Notes: a model not told the origin generated them from the sequence alone. Shown: positions 35,132 to 44,103, counted from the first letter of the stretch. The stretch: 64,000 bases of DNA from Streptomyces sp. NBC_00557 (GCF_036345995.1 NZ_CP107796.1:4526001-4590000); one strand, 5' to 3'. Made by a program: numbers and translations.

Positions 35132-36463
35132 TCACTGCACGTCGGCGTTCTCCAGGACCGAGGTCATGTCGGTGCTGCCGTCGAACCCGCCGATGCCCTT
35201 GCGGGCCGCGACCAGCCGGCCGTCCTGCACCACCTGAAGGGTGACGTCGGCGTTGACCATGCGCGGGAAGCCGACCGCGGCCAGCTTGCTGGAGTAGGAC
35301 CAGTGCAGGGGCGGGGTGAGACCGCCGGTGGAGACCCGCAGGCCGCCGTCGAGGGTGCGCCGCACGGAGTCGGCGGTCACCTCGCCGCCGCCGATCTTGT
35401 CCAGGACGGCCTTCAGCACGGTGTACGCGATCCACGTCGTCTGCACCCCGGCGTCCGCGGGGTCGATGCGGTTGTCGCCGAACGCCTCCTGGTCGATCAC
35501 CTTCTTCATCGGGGCCCAGCGCGAGTCCGACGCCGGCGGGTACCAGCCGGTGATGTACGCCCCCTCGTACGGCCCCGACGCCCCGCCGGTGGCGTTGATC
35601 ACGGTCTGGTCGACGCTGCCGAGCACGGTCGCGAGCCGCACCGGGGGGAAGTTGTCGCGCTCGCGGCGGAAGGAGTCCATGAAGGTGTCGGTGCGGTCGC
35701 CGAGCGCGGGGACCACGCAGCCCTTCTTCGCCAGGTCCCGGGTGGCGAAGCGCAGCGCCTGGTCGGCCTTGTCGCCGTACTCGGTGGCGTCCTCCTGGGC
35801 GAGCTGGTCGCCGGCCTTGGCGTGTCCGCCGGCCCGCAGCCCGGCGTCGAGCAGCACGGGCAGCTCGTCGCCGGCGATGCTGTCGGGCCGGACCAGGGAG
35901 ATGGTGCCGCAGGCCGCCGCGAGGGCCTTGCCGAGACCGGCGAGCAGGGCGGGCTGGCCGCCGTTGACCGGGTACGACATCTGCCCGGTGAACTCGTCGT
36001 TGGTGACGCCGTAGCCGCCGATGTAGGGGATGCCGGCGCCTTCCAGCGGGGCGGAGTAGGAGTCGGTGAACTGGCTGTAGGAGCCGACGACCGCGACCAC
36101 GTTCTCGTCGGCCGCGTACCGGGCGCACCTGGCGGCGCCCACGCTGTCGTTGTGGTCGTTGCAGGTGAGGACCTGCAGCCTGCGGCCGTCGATGCCGCCG
36201 TTCGCGTTGATCCACTTGGCGTAGGCGAGGGCCATCGCGGGCATGCCGGGCTTGTTGGTGGCGTCGGTGTCCTGTGGGGCCCAGGTCATGACCTTGATCG
36301 GGTCATCCCCGGAGCCCCCCGTGGCACCGGGGATGACCCCGCATCCGGCGGTGAGCGACGCACACAGAGCCAGTGCTCCCGCCGTCAGGGCGGTGGCTCT
36401 GCCGGGGCGGAGAGAGGTCTGGAGGAAAGTACGGATCGCGCGTCGCCTGCCGGTCATGTGCAC
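35132..36463 (-). CDS. ABC-type substrate-binding lipoprotein (branched-chain amino-acid binding family)
   Basis: The product is 443 residues from the GTG at 36463; GAGGGAA is 8 bases upstream, and an ATG at 36457 is the alternative. The N-terminus is a lipoprotein signal: basic TGRRRAIRTF, a hydrophobic stretch, then LTAGC as lipobox. The mature part has the periplasmic-binding-protein type I fold typical of LivJ-like proteins: ALAYAKWINANGGIDGRRLQ, VVAVVGSYSQFTDSYSAPLE, GIPYIGGYGVTNDEF, and WIAYTVLKAVLDKI near the end. No permease or ATPase gene is adjacent, so it may be an orphan sensor or share a transporter. Confidence 0.87.
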   Translation of the reverse strand: MHMTGRRRAIRTFLQTSLRPGRATALTAGALALCASLTAGCGVIPGATGGSGDDPIKVMTWAPQDTDATNKPGMPAMALAYAKWINANGGIDGRRLQVLTCNDHNDSVGAARCARYAADENVVAVVGSYSQFTDSYSAPLEGAGIPYIGGYGVTNDEFTGQMSYPVNGGQPALLAGLGKALAAACGTISLVRPDSIAGDELPVLLDAGLRAGGHAKAGDQLAQEDATEYGDKADQALRFATRDLAKKGCVVPALGDRTDTFMDSFRRERDNFPPVRLATVLGSVDQTVINATGGASGPYEGAYITGWYPPASDSRWAPMKKVIDQEAFGDNRIDPADAGVQTTWIAYTVLKAVLDKIGGGEVTADSVRRTLDGGLRVSTGGLTPPLHWSYSSKLAAVGFPRMVNADVTLQVVQDGRLVAARKGIGGFDGSTDMTSVLENADVQ

Positions 36464-36574
36464 GCACGATTCCCTCACATGACGAACCCGTGAGTGACCC
36501 AGAGTCAACCGAAGGTGACAGGGAGGTGAATTACAGGGGCCGGTGAGGCTGGTGTGACAGGGAACGTACGATCG

Positions 36575-37075
36575 ATGACCGTGCAAGGTTCGGAGAACTC
36601 TTCCCGTCGTGGCCGTCGCTCCTCCACCATGGGCGGCATGCCCCTAAGCGACATGCCGTGGTGGCGCTGGCGCAGCAACGTGCGCTCGGCGCTGCACATG
36701 CTCTCCGACCCGGTGTTCCAGCGGGACGTCTGGCTGGCCGGCGTGGACGGGTACGGCGACGTCACCGACGCCGTCTACCGGCTGGTGGAGGACACCTGGC
36801 TGGACAACTGGTCCGCCGAGAAGTACGTCGGCACGATCTTCCGGGACTCGCAGGAGGCGGCCCTGGTGGACACCGCCGTGCTGCGGGTGCTGCGGATCAT
36901 GCACCAGGTCGGCCCGGACGCGCCGGTCTCCGCCTACCTCGACCACCCGGGCTGGCCGGAGGCGGTCCGCGCGGCGCGGGACGCGCATGTCCGGATGACC
37001 GTGAGCGACGGCGAGGACCCGGACGCGCCGCCGAAGACCCTGGAAGTCCTGCGGATCCTGACCCGGACCGCGTAG
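36575..37075 (+). CDS. SCO4402-family protein
   Basis: The product is 166 residues from the ATG at 36575; a later ATG at 36629 (MGGMPLSDMPWWRWRSNVRS) starts the conserved part. The core RSALHMLSDPVFQRDVWLAG, then DVTDAVYRLVEDTWLDNWSA, is as I remember the family named after S. coelicolor SCO4402. No enzymatic motif is visible. Function is unknown. It precedes purU by 79 bases and is divergent from the binding lipoprotein. Confidence 0.8.
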   Translation: MTVQGSENSSRRGRRSSTMGGMPLSDMPWWRWRSNVRSALHMLSDPVFQRDVWLAGVDGYGDVTDAVYRLVEDTWLDNWSAEKYVGTIFRDSQEAALVDTAVLRVLRIMHQVGPDAPVSAYLDHPGWPEAVRAARDAHVRMTVSDGEDPDAPPKTLEVLRILTRTA

Positions 37076-37154
37076 GCGCCGCCGTACCGCCGCGCCGTCC
37101 CGCCCTGCGGGACGATCGTCCCTGGCGGGCGTCCGACGTGAGAACCTGTAGGGC

Positions 37155-38036
37155 ATGAACGAGCAGTCCGCGCCTGCCGCCGCCCCGGCCGACCAGTACG
37201 TCCTCACCCTGTCCTGCCCGGACAAAAAGGGCATCGTGCACGCCGTGTCGAGCTACCTCTTCATGACCGGCTGCAACATCGAGGACAGCCAGCAGTTCGG
37301 CGACCACGACACGGGCCTGTTCTTCATGCGCGTCCACTTCTCGGCCGAGGCGCCGGTGACGGTGGACAAACTGCGGGCGAGCTTCGCGGCGGTCGGCGAC
37401 TCCTTCCACATGGACTGGCAGATCAACCGGGCCGACGAGAAGATGCGGATCCTGCTGATGGTCAGCAAGTTCGGGCACTGCCTGAACGACCTGCTGTTCC
37501 GGGCGCGGATCGGGGCGCTGCCGGTGGAGATCGTGGGCGTGGTCTCGAACCACACCGACTTCGAGGAGCTGGTGGGCTCCTACAACGTTCCCTTCCACCA
37601 CATTCCGGTGACGAAGGACACGAAGGCGGACGCCGAGGCGAAGCTGCTGGAGATCGTCCGCGAGGAGGACGTCGAACTGGTCGTCCTCGCCCGCTACATG
37701 CAGGTCCTCTCGGACGACCTGTGCAAGCAGCTCAGCGGCCGGATCATCAACATCCACCACTCCTTCCTGCCGAGCTTCAAGGGCGCGAAGCCGTACCACC
37801 AGGCGCACGCCAGGGGGGTCAAGCTCATCGGGGCGACGGCGCACTACGTGACCGCCGACCTGGACGAGGGGCCGATCATCGAGCAGGAGGTCGAGCGCGT
37901 CGGCCACGGCGTGACGCCGGACCAGCTGGTCGCCGTGGGCCGGGACGTGGAGTGCCAGGCGCTGGCGCGGGCGGTGAAGTGGCACGCGGAGCGCCGGATC
38001 CTCCTCAACGGCCGCCGGACCGTGGTCTTCGCCTAG
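37155..38036 (+). CDS. purU: Formyltetrahydrofolate deformylase
   Basis: The product is 293 residues. It hydrolyses 10-formyl-THF to formate and THF, balancing one-carbon pools for purine synthesis. Residues 14-95 are the ACT domain (YVLTLSCPDKKGIVHAVSSY), where glycine and methionine act on related enzymes. The C-terminal formyltransferase domain carries the catalytic Asn-His-Asp set in INIHHSFLPSFKGAKPYHQA and AHYVTADLDEGPIIEQ. Length and order are those of PurU. Confidence 0.94.
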   Translation: MNEQSAPAAAPADQYVLTLSCPDKKGIVHAVSSYLFMTGCNIEDSQQFGDHDTGLFFMRVHFSAEAPVTVDKLRASFAAVGDSFHMDWQINRADEKMRILLMVSKFGHCLNDLLFRARIGALPVEIVGVVSNHTDFEELVGSYNVPFHHIPVTKDTKADAEAKLLEIVREEDVELVVLARYMQVLSDDLCKQLSGRIINIHHSFLPSFKGAKPYHQAHARGVKLIGATAHYVTADLDEGPIIEQEVERVGHGVTPDQLVAVGRDVECQALARAVKWHAERRILLNGRRTVVFA

Positions 38037-38096
38037 CAGCTCGGCCCCCTCCCGCGCCCACGGCGCGCCTCGGGCGCGGTGTGTCTCCGGGGTGGT

Positions 38097-39518
38097 CTAC
38101 ATCCGGCTCAGTCCGGCCGTGGCGAACAGGACGTCTCTGATCGCCTCCCGGTCGCCCAGCTGGCCGGCCGCCGCGTCCTCCGGGGAGATCCGGCCGGCGG
38201 CCAGCCGGCAGAACTCCACGCCGTCCAGCGCCACATGGGCCACCTCGTGCTCCGCGGAGCCCACCGCCGCCGGTGAGTCCAGCGGGATCAGCCACTCCCC
38301 GCCGGCGTGGCCCTCGATCTCCAGCCTCAGGCTGCGGCCGGGCTCGCCGGCGACGTTGAGGTGGCGCCCGCGGCCGGGCGAGGCCAGCCCCGCCTGCCGG
38401 CGTTCCGCCAGCGCCGCGGGCAGCATCCGGGCCGCGAGGTCGATCATCGTGTGCAGGTGGCGCGGCGCGGGCGGCCCGTAGGGGTAGTCCACCGCCTCCG
38501 CGATGTCCTCGGCGTGCACCCAGCACGCGAAGGCCCGGTCCAGCATCGCGTCGTGCAGCGGCAGTTCGAAGTCGCCGTACGACACCGTGAGCCCGCCGGA
38601 GTGGCCGCCGGTGAACGACACCGTCCGCACCAGGCTGTGGCTCTGCTCCCGCCAGGGCCCGCGCACCGAGCGGCTCGGCGGGAAGCGGGAGGTCCGCCAG
38701 AACGCCTCGGTGCGCTCCTGCGGGCCCACCGCGCGCCCCTCGGCCACCTCGCCGACCTCGGCCAGCGGGTCCGGAAGGCCCAGCCCGACCGCGATCAGCC
38801 CGTCCACCGACAGCAGGTGCGCGATCACCCCGGCCACGGTCGTACGACGGCTGCGCGCCGTGTCGGACTCGAACCACCGCAGCCGCACCGGCGCGTGCCA
38901 CTCGGCGCGCCCGAAGTCCTGCAGCAGCGCGTCCAGGCGCGCGGTCTCGGCGTCGTACGGCACCGCCCACCCCGGGACCGGGATGCGCGGCGGACGGCGC
39001 TCCAGGCAGCTCTCCAGGACGCGGCTGCGCAGCGCCGGGTCCAGGTCGAGGCTCTCGGGCTGGTGCAGCAGGCCGACCGCCTCGCGCAGCCGGCGGGCCT
39101 CGTCGGCGCAGCTTCCGCAGGAGCCCAGATGCTCCTCGACGGCCGCCGTCTCCGCCGCCGAGCAGGCGGCCAGCGCCCAGGCGCCGAGGAGCGATTTCAG
39201 GACGTCGTGCGGCAGGTCGAGCGGCACGGGCACGAGGTCGTCGACGCCGGCGGGACCGGGCAGCGGACGCCCGTCGTCCTCGACGGAGGCGCGGGGCGTC
39301 GGTATGCGCGCCGGCCGGTCCGGCTCAGAGCCGCCGGCGCCGTGCGGCTCGTGGCCCGAGCCGCCGTCGCCACCCGCGTCGCGGTGACCGGTGTCACTCC
39401 GCCCGCCGGCTCCGCCGTACCCCTCGCGCCGCTTCTCCTCGCCGTGCTCCTGCCCTTGCCCCTGTCCGGCGTGCTCATCGTGCTCGTCCCTTGCCTCGAA
39501 CCGTCCCGCTCCGCTCAC
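38097..39518 (-). CDS. Zinc-finger anti-sigma factor fused to a maleylpyruvate-isomerase-type domain
   Basis: The product is 473 residues. Residues 1-95 are a charged, low-complexity start. Residues 108-145 (LKSLLGAWALAACSAAETAA, then VEEHLGSCGSCADEARRL) contain the HxxxCxxC zinc-binding anti-sigma motif. From about 195 the protein continues as an MDMPI-type metal-binding domain (ARLDALLQDFGRAEWHAPVR, VAGVIAHLLSVDGLIAV) without a membrane helix. Its ATG overlaps the stop of the ECF sigma gene (ATGA), which strongly suggests that it holds that sigma factor. Loss of zinc under thiol stress would be a likely release signal, by analogy with RsrA. Confidence 0.82.
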   Translation of the reverse strand: MSGAGRFEARDEHDEHAGQGQGQEHGEEKRREGYGGAGGRSDTGHRDAGGDGGSGHEPHGAGGSEPDRPARIPTPRASVEDDGRPLPGPAGVDDLVPVPLDLPHDVLKSLLGAWALAACSAAETAAVEEHLGSCGSCADEARRLREAVGLLHQPESLDLDPALRSRVLESCLERRPPRIPVPGWAVPYDAETARLDALLQDFGRAEWHAPVRLRWFESDTARSRRTTVAGVIAHLLSVDGLIAVGLGLPDPLAEVGEVAEGRAVGPQERTEAFWRTSRFPPSRSVRGPWREQSHSLVRTVSFTGGHSGGLTVSYGDFELPLHDAMLDRAFACWVHAEDIAEAVDYPYGPPAPRHLHTMIDLAARMLPAALAERRQAGLASPGRGRHLNVAGEPGRSLRLEIEGHAGGEWLIPLDSPAAVGSAEHEVAHVALDGVEFCRLAAGRISPEDAAAGQLGDREAIRDVLFATAGLSRM

Positions 39519-40084
39519 AGCGCGCCCCCGTGTTCCGGCGGGGTGCCTGCGTCGTGGGCGGTGGACAGGAGTTGCAGGCCGAGGCGGAGCCGGCGGCGGG
39601 CCTCGTCCTCGGTGACACCGAGGTCGGTGGCGGTCTGGCGGTAGTCGCGGCGCTGGAAGTAGGCCAGGTCGAGGGCGGCGCGCAGCGGGGCGGGCATGGA
39701 GTGGACGATGTAGTCGGCGCGGGCGGCGACCGAGGCGCGGCGCACCTTGCGTTCCAGTTCCGCCAGGGAGCCGCCGCCCTCCGGCAGCGCGGCGGTCTCG
39801 CTGGCGCGCAGCCGCTCCACGGCGAGCCGCCGGGTCACCGCGGCGACCCAGCTGCGCAGGGGGCCCTTCCTGGGGTCGTAGGTCTCGGGGTGCTCCCAGA
39901 GGTGGGCGAAGACCTCGCGGGTGAGGGCGTCGGCGGCCTTGTCGTCGGCGAGGACGCGGTGGGCGAGGCCGTGCACCAGCGAGGCGAAGCGGTCGTACAG
40001 CTCGCCCAGGGCGGCCGCCTCGCCTCGGGCCAGCCGCTGCTGCATCTTGCGGTCCCAGCGGGGCGGTACGTCCTTCTCGGCCAT
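39515..40084 (-). CDS. ECF-type RNA polymerase sigma factor
   Basis: The product is 189 residues from the ATG at 40084, which has GGGGAGGGG upstream. Region 2 is ALGELYDRFASLVHGLAHRV, then DALTREVFAHLWEHPETYDP and PLRSWVAAVTRRLAVERLRA. Region 4 is LDLAYFQRRDYRQTATDLGV. Promoter targets are not known. Co-translation with the zinc-finger protein downstream makes a sigma/anti-sigma pair. An anti-sigma antagonist gene is divergent from it. Confidence 0.88.
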   Translation of the reverse strand: MAEKDVPPRWDRKMQQRLARGEAAALGELYDRFASLVHGLAHRVLADDKAADALTREVFAHLWEHPETYDPRKGPLRSWVAAVTRRLAVERLRASETAALPEGGGSLAELERKVRRASVAARADYIVHSMPAPLRAALDLAYFQRRDYRQTATDLGVTEDEARRRLRLGLQLLSTAHDAGTPPEHGGAL

Positions 40085-40222
40085 GCGGTCCCCTCCCCTC
40101 ACCCGTGTCCGACCCGTCCAGCCTGTCCGCGCTGTCCTGTCGAATGTAGTCGGCACGCCTGACAGCGCACGCCCCTTTGTGTCAATGCGCGCCCCTCGAA
40201 GCGCCGCAGGTGATAGTGCCCT

Positions 40223-40244
40223 CTTCACATAAGCTTCACACGGC
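40223..40244. promoter_or_regulatory. Two 11-nt direct repeats in the sigma/STAS divergent region
   Basis: CTTCACATAAG and CTTCACACGGC follow each other with an 11-base period, the layout of PHO boxes (consensus GTTCACC) bound by PhoP. The match at each unit is TTCAC only. The remainder of this 342-bp gap (40085-40426) holds an imperfect palindrome CTATGATC...GATCGATAG at 40254-40276 and three TTCCGG repeats near 40390, but no gene. Confidence 0.4.
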
Positions 40245-40426
40245 CCCTGTGTATCTATGATCGAACGGGATCGATAGTGACCGAAACAAGCCACTTGTCG
40301 ATCACGTCTGGTTTGCCGTCAGACGTTTCAGGGAACGGCCGCTGGGCAGCCGCGCGGAAGCAAGCGTAGGAACTGCTTCCGTTTCCGGGCGGTTCCGGAA
40401 GTTCCGGCGAGCGGAGGGGCAGGGAC

Positions 40427-40801
40427 GTGGCATTCAAGGTGACCGGCGTCGAACGCGGCGAGTGGGCCGTGCTCCGGGTGACCGGGGAACTGGACCTGAT
40501 GACCTCGCCGGTACTGCGGCAACATGTGCACGACGTCGTGGCCGACGGCCACCACAGCCTCGTCGTGGACCTCTCCGACGTGTTCTTCTGCGACTCCAGC
40601 GGCGTCGGCGTCCTCGTCGCGGCCCGCCGGCTGATCCGCTCCTGCCAGGGCCGGCTCCGGCTCATCCTGCCCGACCGGGGCGCCGAGGACGGCTCGCACG
40701 TCAACCGGGTCCTCGGAGCGCTCGGCGTCCGCCGCCTCTTCGACGTCCGCCCCGACCTCGAGTCCGCGACGACCGACGAGGCGGGTCCGCTGTCGGCCTG
40801 A
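40427..40801 (+). CDS. STAS-domain anti-sigma factor antagonist
   Basis: The product is 124 residues, one STAS domain of the RsbV/SpoIIAA/ArsI type: VLRVTGELDLMTSPVL at the start and VVDLSDVFFCDSSGVGVLV in the middle, with Ser57 (CDSSG) as the phosphorylation site. Unphosphorylated, such proteins bind a HATPase anti-sigma factor and free the sigma factor. The HATPase gene at 42246 is a possible partner. A tandem hairpin repeat follows the stop codon. Confidence 0.88.
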   Translation: MAFKVTGVERGEWAVLRVTGELDLMTSPVLRQHVHDVVADGHHSLVVDLSDVFFCDSSGVGVLVAARRLIRSCQGRLRLILPDRGAEDGSHVNRVLGALGVRRLFDVRPDLESATTDEAGPLSA

Positions 40802-40807
40802 CCCCCG

Positions 40808-40864
40808 CGCCGCTGATCGCGGCGTCCGCGTTCCCACGCCGCTGATCGCGGCGTCCGCGTTCCC
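40808..40864. repeat. Tandem duplicated hairpin after the STAS gene (probable double terminator)
   Basis: CGCCGCTGATCGCGGCG and the following CCGCGTTCCC are repeated exactly at 40808-40835 and 40837-40864 (29-base period). Each copy folds as CGCCGC/GCGGCG, so the pair could terminate the STAS transcript. The rest of the gap to 41062 shows nothing I can name. Confidence 0.75.
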
Positions 40865-41062
40865 GCTGGGCCTTTCCCGGCCTGCCGCGACGCCGTCGGT
40901 GCCGTTGCGACATGGCCACACTGTTGTCGCGGAATTCTCCCGGTCTTGGCACAACCGCCGGGTCACGGCCATCCCGGGGCCATGCGCGTCATACGCTCCC
41001 TGCGAGGTGGCCCGTCCACCCGCCCCACGCCCGAGACGCACACGTAAGGCGGCCCGACAGAC

Positions 41063-41575
41063 ATGGTCAGCACCGAGTACGAGCGCAGGATCGCCGCCCG
41101 GTTCGCCACGTTCGACCAGGACGGCAACGGCTGGATCGACCGCGAGGACTTCAACGCGGCGGCCAAGGCGCTCCTCGCCGAGTTCTCCGTCACCGCGCGC
41201 TCCGACAAGGGGCAGGCGCTGTACGCGGGAGCGGAGGCGTTCTGGCAGGGCATGGCCGGGATCGCGGACCGGGACGGCGACCAGCGCATCACCCGCGAGG
41301 AGTTCGTCACCGGCGCGGTCAAGCGGCTGCGCGACAGCCCCGAGCGCTTCGCCGAGATCGCCCGCCCGTTCCTGCACGCGGCCCTCGCCGTGGCGGACAC
41401 GGACGCCGACGGCCGCGTCACGGTCGCCGACACCGCCCGCGTCCTGCGCTGCCTGCACGTCCCCGCCGGCCTCGCCGGCACCGTGGCCGCGGCCCTCGAC
41501 GCCGACGGCGACGGCGCCATCACCGAGCCGGACATCATCCCGGCGTTCTCGCGCTACTTCACGGTCGCGGAATAG
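41063..41575 (+). CDS. EF-hand calcium-binding protein (calerythrin-like)
   Basis: The product is 170 residues with four EF-hand loops at residues 18-29 (DQDGNGWIDRED), 69-80 (DRDGDQRITREE), 112-123 (DTDADGRVTVAD) and 146-157 (DADGDGAITEPD). All four have Asp at positions 1, 3 and 5, but loops 3 and 4 end in Asp instead of Glu, which usually lowers affinity or lets magnesium in. The overall layout is that of calerythrin/sarcoplasmic-type proteins of actinomycetes. It has no signal peptide, so it acts in the cytoplasm as calcium buffer or sensor. Confidence 0.92.
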   Translation: MVSTEYERRIAARFATFDQDGNGWIDREDFNAAAKALLAEFSVTARSDKGQALYAGAEAFWQGMAGIADRDGDQRITREEFVTGAVKRLRDSPERFAEIARPFLHAALAVADTDADGRVTVADTARVLRCLHVPAGLAGTVAAALDADGDGAITEPDIIPAFSRYFTVAE

Positions 41576-41867
41576 CGGTCCCGCCGTTTCCCGCGCCCGG
41601 CGCCGGACAGCACGGGGCACCGCCCTGTGCGTGCGGGGGAGCCGGCCGTGCCATGACGCCCGGACGTGCGCGCAGTTCGCGAGGTGCCGTCACCGGCGCG
41701 AAGCCGGTGCCGCGATCGCCCGCACCGCGCCGCGCCGCCCAAAACCGTTGGCCAAGATGTCGCGGATCGTGGCACGCCGGTTTCACGGAGCGTCGATACC
41801 GGGTTGTGTCCTTCGCGGGGCTCGTCACATCCCGGAGTCGGCCGTCCCCTCCGGTACCTTGTGTGGG

Positions 41868-42242
41868 ATGCGAGTGGCGGCGAGCGCGAGCCGGTCCGGC
41901 GGTGCCCCTGGGGCGGTGCCGGATCGCGCGGTGCGCGGCGCTGTTCGCGGGGCGATGACGGCTTCGGCCGACGCCCGTTCGACTCCCCCGCACGAGCGTC
42001 GCACAGTATGCCGCACGCGTACTCCTTCGCGCTGGAATATGCCCGAAGCGCTTGTTGGGGTGACTGTACGTCAACCATGCTGTCGTCCAAGGGAGTCACG
42101 TTCCGTGACCCTTGCTCTGGCCGTTGTTCTGGCCATGCAGAAAATGGCTACGATCGTGGCCCTCGTGATCGCCGCCGCGGCCCGGAGCTTCGCGGCGGCA
42201 CGGTGGCGTGGGGTCGCGAGTCCGCCGGTTCGGATGGTGTGA
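41868..42242 (+). CDS. Uncertain hypothetical protein in a 670-bp gap
   Basis: This 124-residue frame (MRVAASASRSGGAPGA...) has a TACCTT -10-like box just before its ATG, suggesting a leaderless message, and ends four bases before the HATPase start. Codon bias is weak in its second half. An overlapping frame (MPHAYSFALEYARSACWG...) is also open, so the real product is unclear. The gap also contains GTCACGTTCCGTGAC (42095-42109), a perfect inverted repeat that could be an operator for the HATPase gene. Confidence 0.3.
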   Translation: MRVAASASRSGGAPGAVPDRAVRGAVRGAMTASADARSTPPHERRTVCRTRTPSRWNMPEALVGVTVRQPCCRPRESRSVTLALAVVLAMQKMATIVALVIAAAARSFAAARWRGVASPPVRMV

Positions 42243-42245
42243 GCG

Positions 42246-42764
42246 GTGCAGGTGCTTCAAGTGCAGCTGGAGATCCGGCCCGACCCCACGGAGGTGGGAC
42301 GGGCGAGGAGGTGGGCCCGCTCGCGGCTCGCCGGACTCGGCATAGCGGCCGACGAGCCGCTCGCCGAGACCCTGATCCTGCTCGTCTCCGAACTGGTGAC
42401 CAACGCCGTGGTGCACACCGGCCACGCGGCCGTGCTCCGGCTCTCCCTGCCGGGCGCGACGGCCGTGCCGCCGGCCGAGGCCGCCGTGCCGCCGGCGGCG
42501 CCCGCGGCGGGCACCGTGCGCGTGGAGGTGGCCGACGGCAGCTCCCGCGCCCCCGTGCCGCGGTGCGCCGGCAGTGACGCGACCGGCGGCCGGGGCCTGG
42601 CCCTCGTGGACTGCCTGGCCGATCGCTGGGGCTGGAGCCCGGAGGGTGCCGGCAAGAGCATCTGGTGCGAACTGGACCGCTGCGCGCGGCCCGGACAGAG
42701 CGCAGCGGTGGAGTACGGGAGCGGGCTGTCCGCATACGAGGGCTTCGCCTTCGAGGCGGTGTAG
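42246..42764 (+). CDS. HATPase-domain regulator (RsbW-like anti-sigma kinase family)
   Basis: The product is 172 residues from a GTG. The ATPase N-box (TLILLVSELVTNAVVHTG) and G1-like segment (VRVEVADGSSRAPVP), then GGRGLALVDCLADRWGWSP (G2) and KSIWCELD, are those of the small Streptomyces HATPases related to RsbW/SpoIIAB. An Ala/Pro-rich insertion lies between strands (about residues 73-92). It may bind an STAS protein such as the one at 40427 or a sigma factor. Confidence 0.85.
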   Translation: MQVLQVQLEIRPDPTEVGRARRWARSRLAGLGIAADEPLAETLILLVSELVTNAVVHTGHAAVLRLSLPGATAVPPAEAAVPPAAPAAGTVRVEVADGSSRAPVPRCAGSDATGGRGLALVDCLADRWGWSPEGAGKSIWCELDRCARPGQSAAVEYGSGLSAYEGFAFEAV

Positions 42765-43018
42765 CACCCGGCGCGGCGGTGCGCCGGAGGTGCATCCGTG
42801 CGCGGGCGCCGCGAACAGGGCGTACGTAACAAATCCCCGTACCGGCGTTGACGTCCCGTGACCGGCCGAACACGCTTGTGGGCGACGATTCGCCGCGAGG
42901 GGACGGCGAGGGCCTGGCGACGGCGGCTCTCGCCGAGTGTGGGTCGGCACCTGGTGGGCGGCGCGTGCGCACGGCAGTGGGGGGAGGCGCGCCGCCCGCC
43001 CTTCGGTGCGCGCACCGT

Positions 43019-43039
43019 CTTTCCACAGACTGTGGACAA
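43019..43039. promoter_or_regulatory. Inverted pair of DnaA boxes
   Basis: TGTGGACAA (43031-43039) is the exact reverse of the Streptomyces DnaA box TTGTCCACA. CTTTCCACA (43019-43027), three bases away in inverted orientation, differs from it at two positions. They lie in the 340-bp convergent gap 42765-43104, which shows no gene. Confidence 0.5.
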
Positions 43040-43104
43040 CTCTTCGGACTGCCGGAGCCGGCCGCGCGGTTCGCCGGAGACCGGCCCGGGTGGCGCGGCC
43101 GTGC

Positions 43105-44103
43105 TCAGGCCCGGGCGCCCGTCCGGAACGTCCGGCGGTAAGCGGTCGGCGTCACCCCGAGCGCCTGCTGCAGATGCTGGCGCATCGACTGGGCCGTGCC
43201 GAAGCCCGCCGCGTGGGCCACCTGCTCGATGGACAGGTCGGTGGTCTCCAGCAGATGGCGGGCGCGTTCGACGCGCTGCTGGGTGAGCCACTGGCCGGGG
43301 CTGATTCCGACCTCCTCGCGGAACCGGCGGGTGAAGGTGCGCACCGACATGGCCTCCTGCTCGGCCATGTCCCGCAGTTGGATCGGCTCGTGCAGGCGGC
43401 CCAGCGCCCAGGCGCGGGCGGCGGTGGTGGTCGACAACTGCGGGTCGGGCACCGGCCGTTCGATGTACTGGGCCTGTCCGCCGTCGCGGTGCGGCGGTAC
43501 GACCGTGCGCCGGGCGACGTCGTTGGCGACCGCGGTGCCGAAGTCGCGGCGCACCATGTGCAGGCACAGGTCGATCCCCGCGGCCACCCCGGCCGAGGTG
43601 AGCACGTCGCCGTCGTCGACGAACAGCACGTCCGCGTCCACCTTGACCCGCGGGAAGAGCCGCTGGAAGCGGTCGGCGTCGGCCCAGTGCGTGGTCGCCG
43701 GGCGGCCGTCGAGGTATCCGGCGGCGGCGAGGACGTACCCGCCGGTGCAGATGGAGGCGAGCCGGGTGCCGGGGCGGATGCGGGCGAGGGCGGCGGCCAG
43801 CTCGTCGGTGAGCCGGCCCTCCTCGAAGACCGGGCCGAGTTCGTACGACGCCGGGACGATCACCGTGTCGGCGCCGGCCAGGGCCTCGGGGCCGTTGGGG
43901 ACGTGCACGGCGAAGTCGGCGTCGGTCTCCACCGGGCCGGGCGGCCGCACCGAGCAGGTCACGACCTCGTACAGGTGCCGCCCCTGCTCGTCCTTGGGGC
44001 GGCCGAAGATGCGGTGCGGGATGCCCAGTTCGAAGGGGAGCAGGCCGTCGAGGGCGAGGACGGCGACCCGGTGCGGACGGAAGCCGTCGGCGGCAGCGGT
44101 CAT
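43105..44103 (-). CDS. GlxA-family transcriptional regulator (DJ-1/PfpI domain plus AraC HTH)
   Basis: The product is 332 residues. Residues 12-180 form a DJ-1/PfpI amidotransferase-like domain (VAVLALDGLLPFELGIPHRI, with the elbow RLASICTGGYVLAAAG and Cys in the usual place). Residues 225-325 form an AraC-type double helix-turn-helix (LRDMAEQEAMSVRTFTRRFR, then QVAHAAGFGTAQSMRQHLQQ). Such proteins sense small molecules and activate nearby genes. The divergent MFS transporter gene 71 bases away is the likely target. Confidence 0.9.
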   Translation of the reverse strand: MTAAADGFRPHRVAVLALDGLLPFELGIPHRIFGRPKDEQGRHLYEVVTCSVRPPGPVETDADFAVHVPNGPEALAGADTVIVPASYELGPVFEEGRLTDELAAALARIRPGTRLASICTGGYVLAAAGYLDGRPATTHWADADRFQRLFPRVKVDADVLFVDDGDVLTSAGVAAGIDLCLHMVRRDFGTAVANDVARRTVVPPHRDGGQAQYIERPVPDPQLSTTTAARAWALGRLHEPIQLRDMAEQEAMSVRTFTRRFREEVGISPGQWLTQQRVERARHLLETTDLSIEQVAHAAGFGTAQSMRQHLQQALGVTPTAYRRTFRTGARA

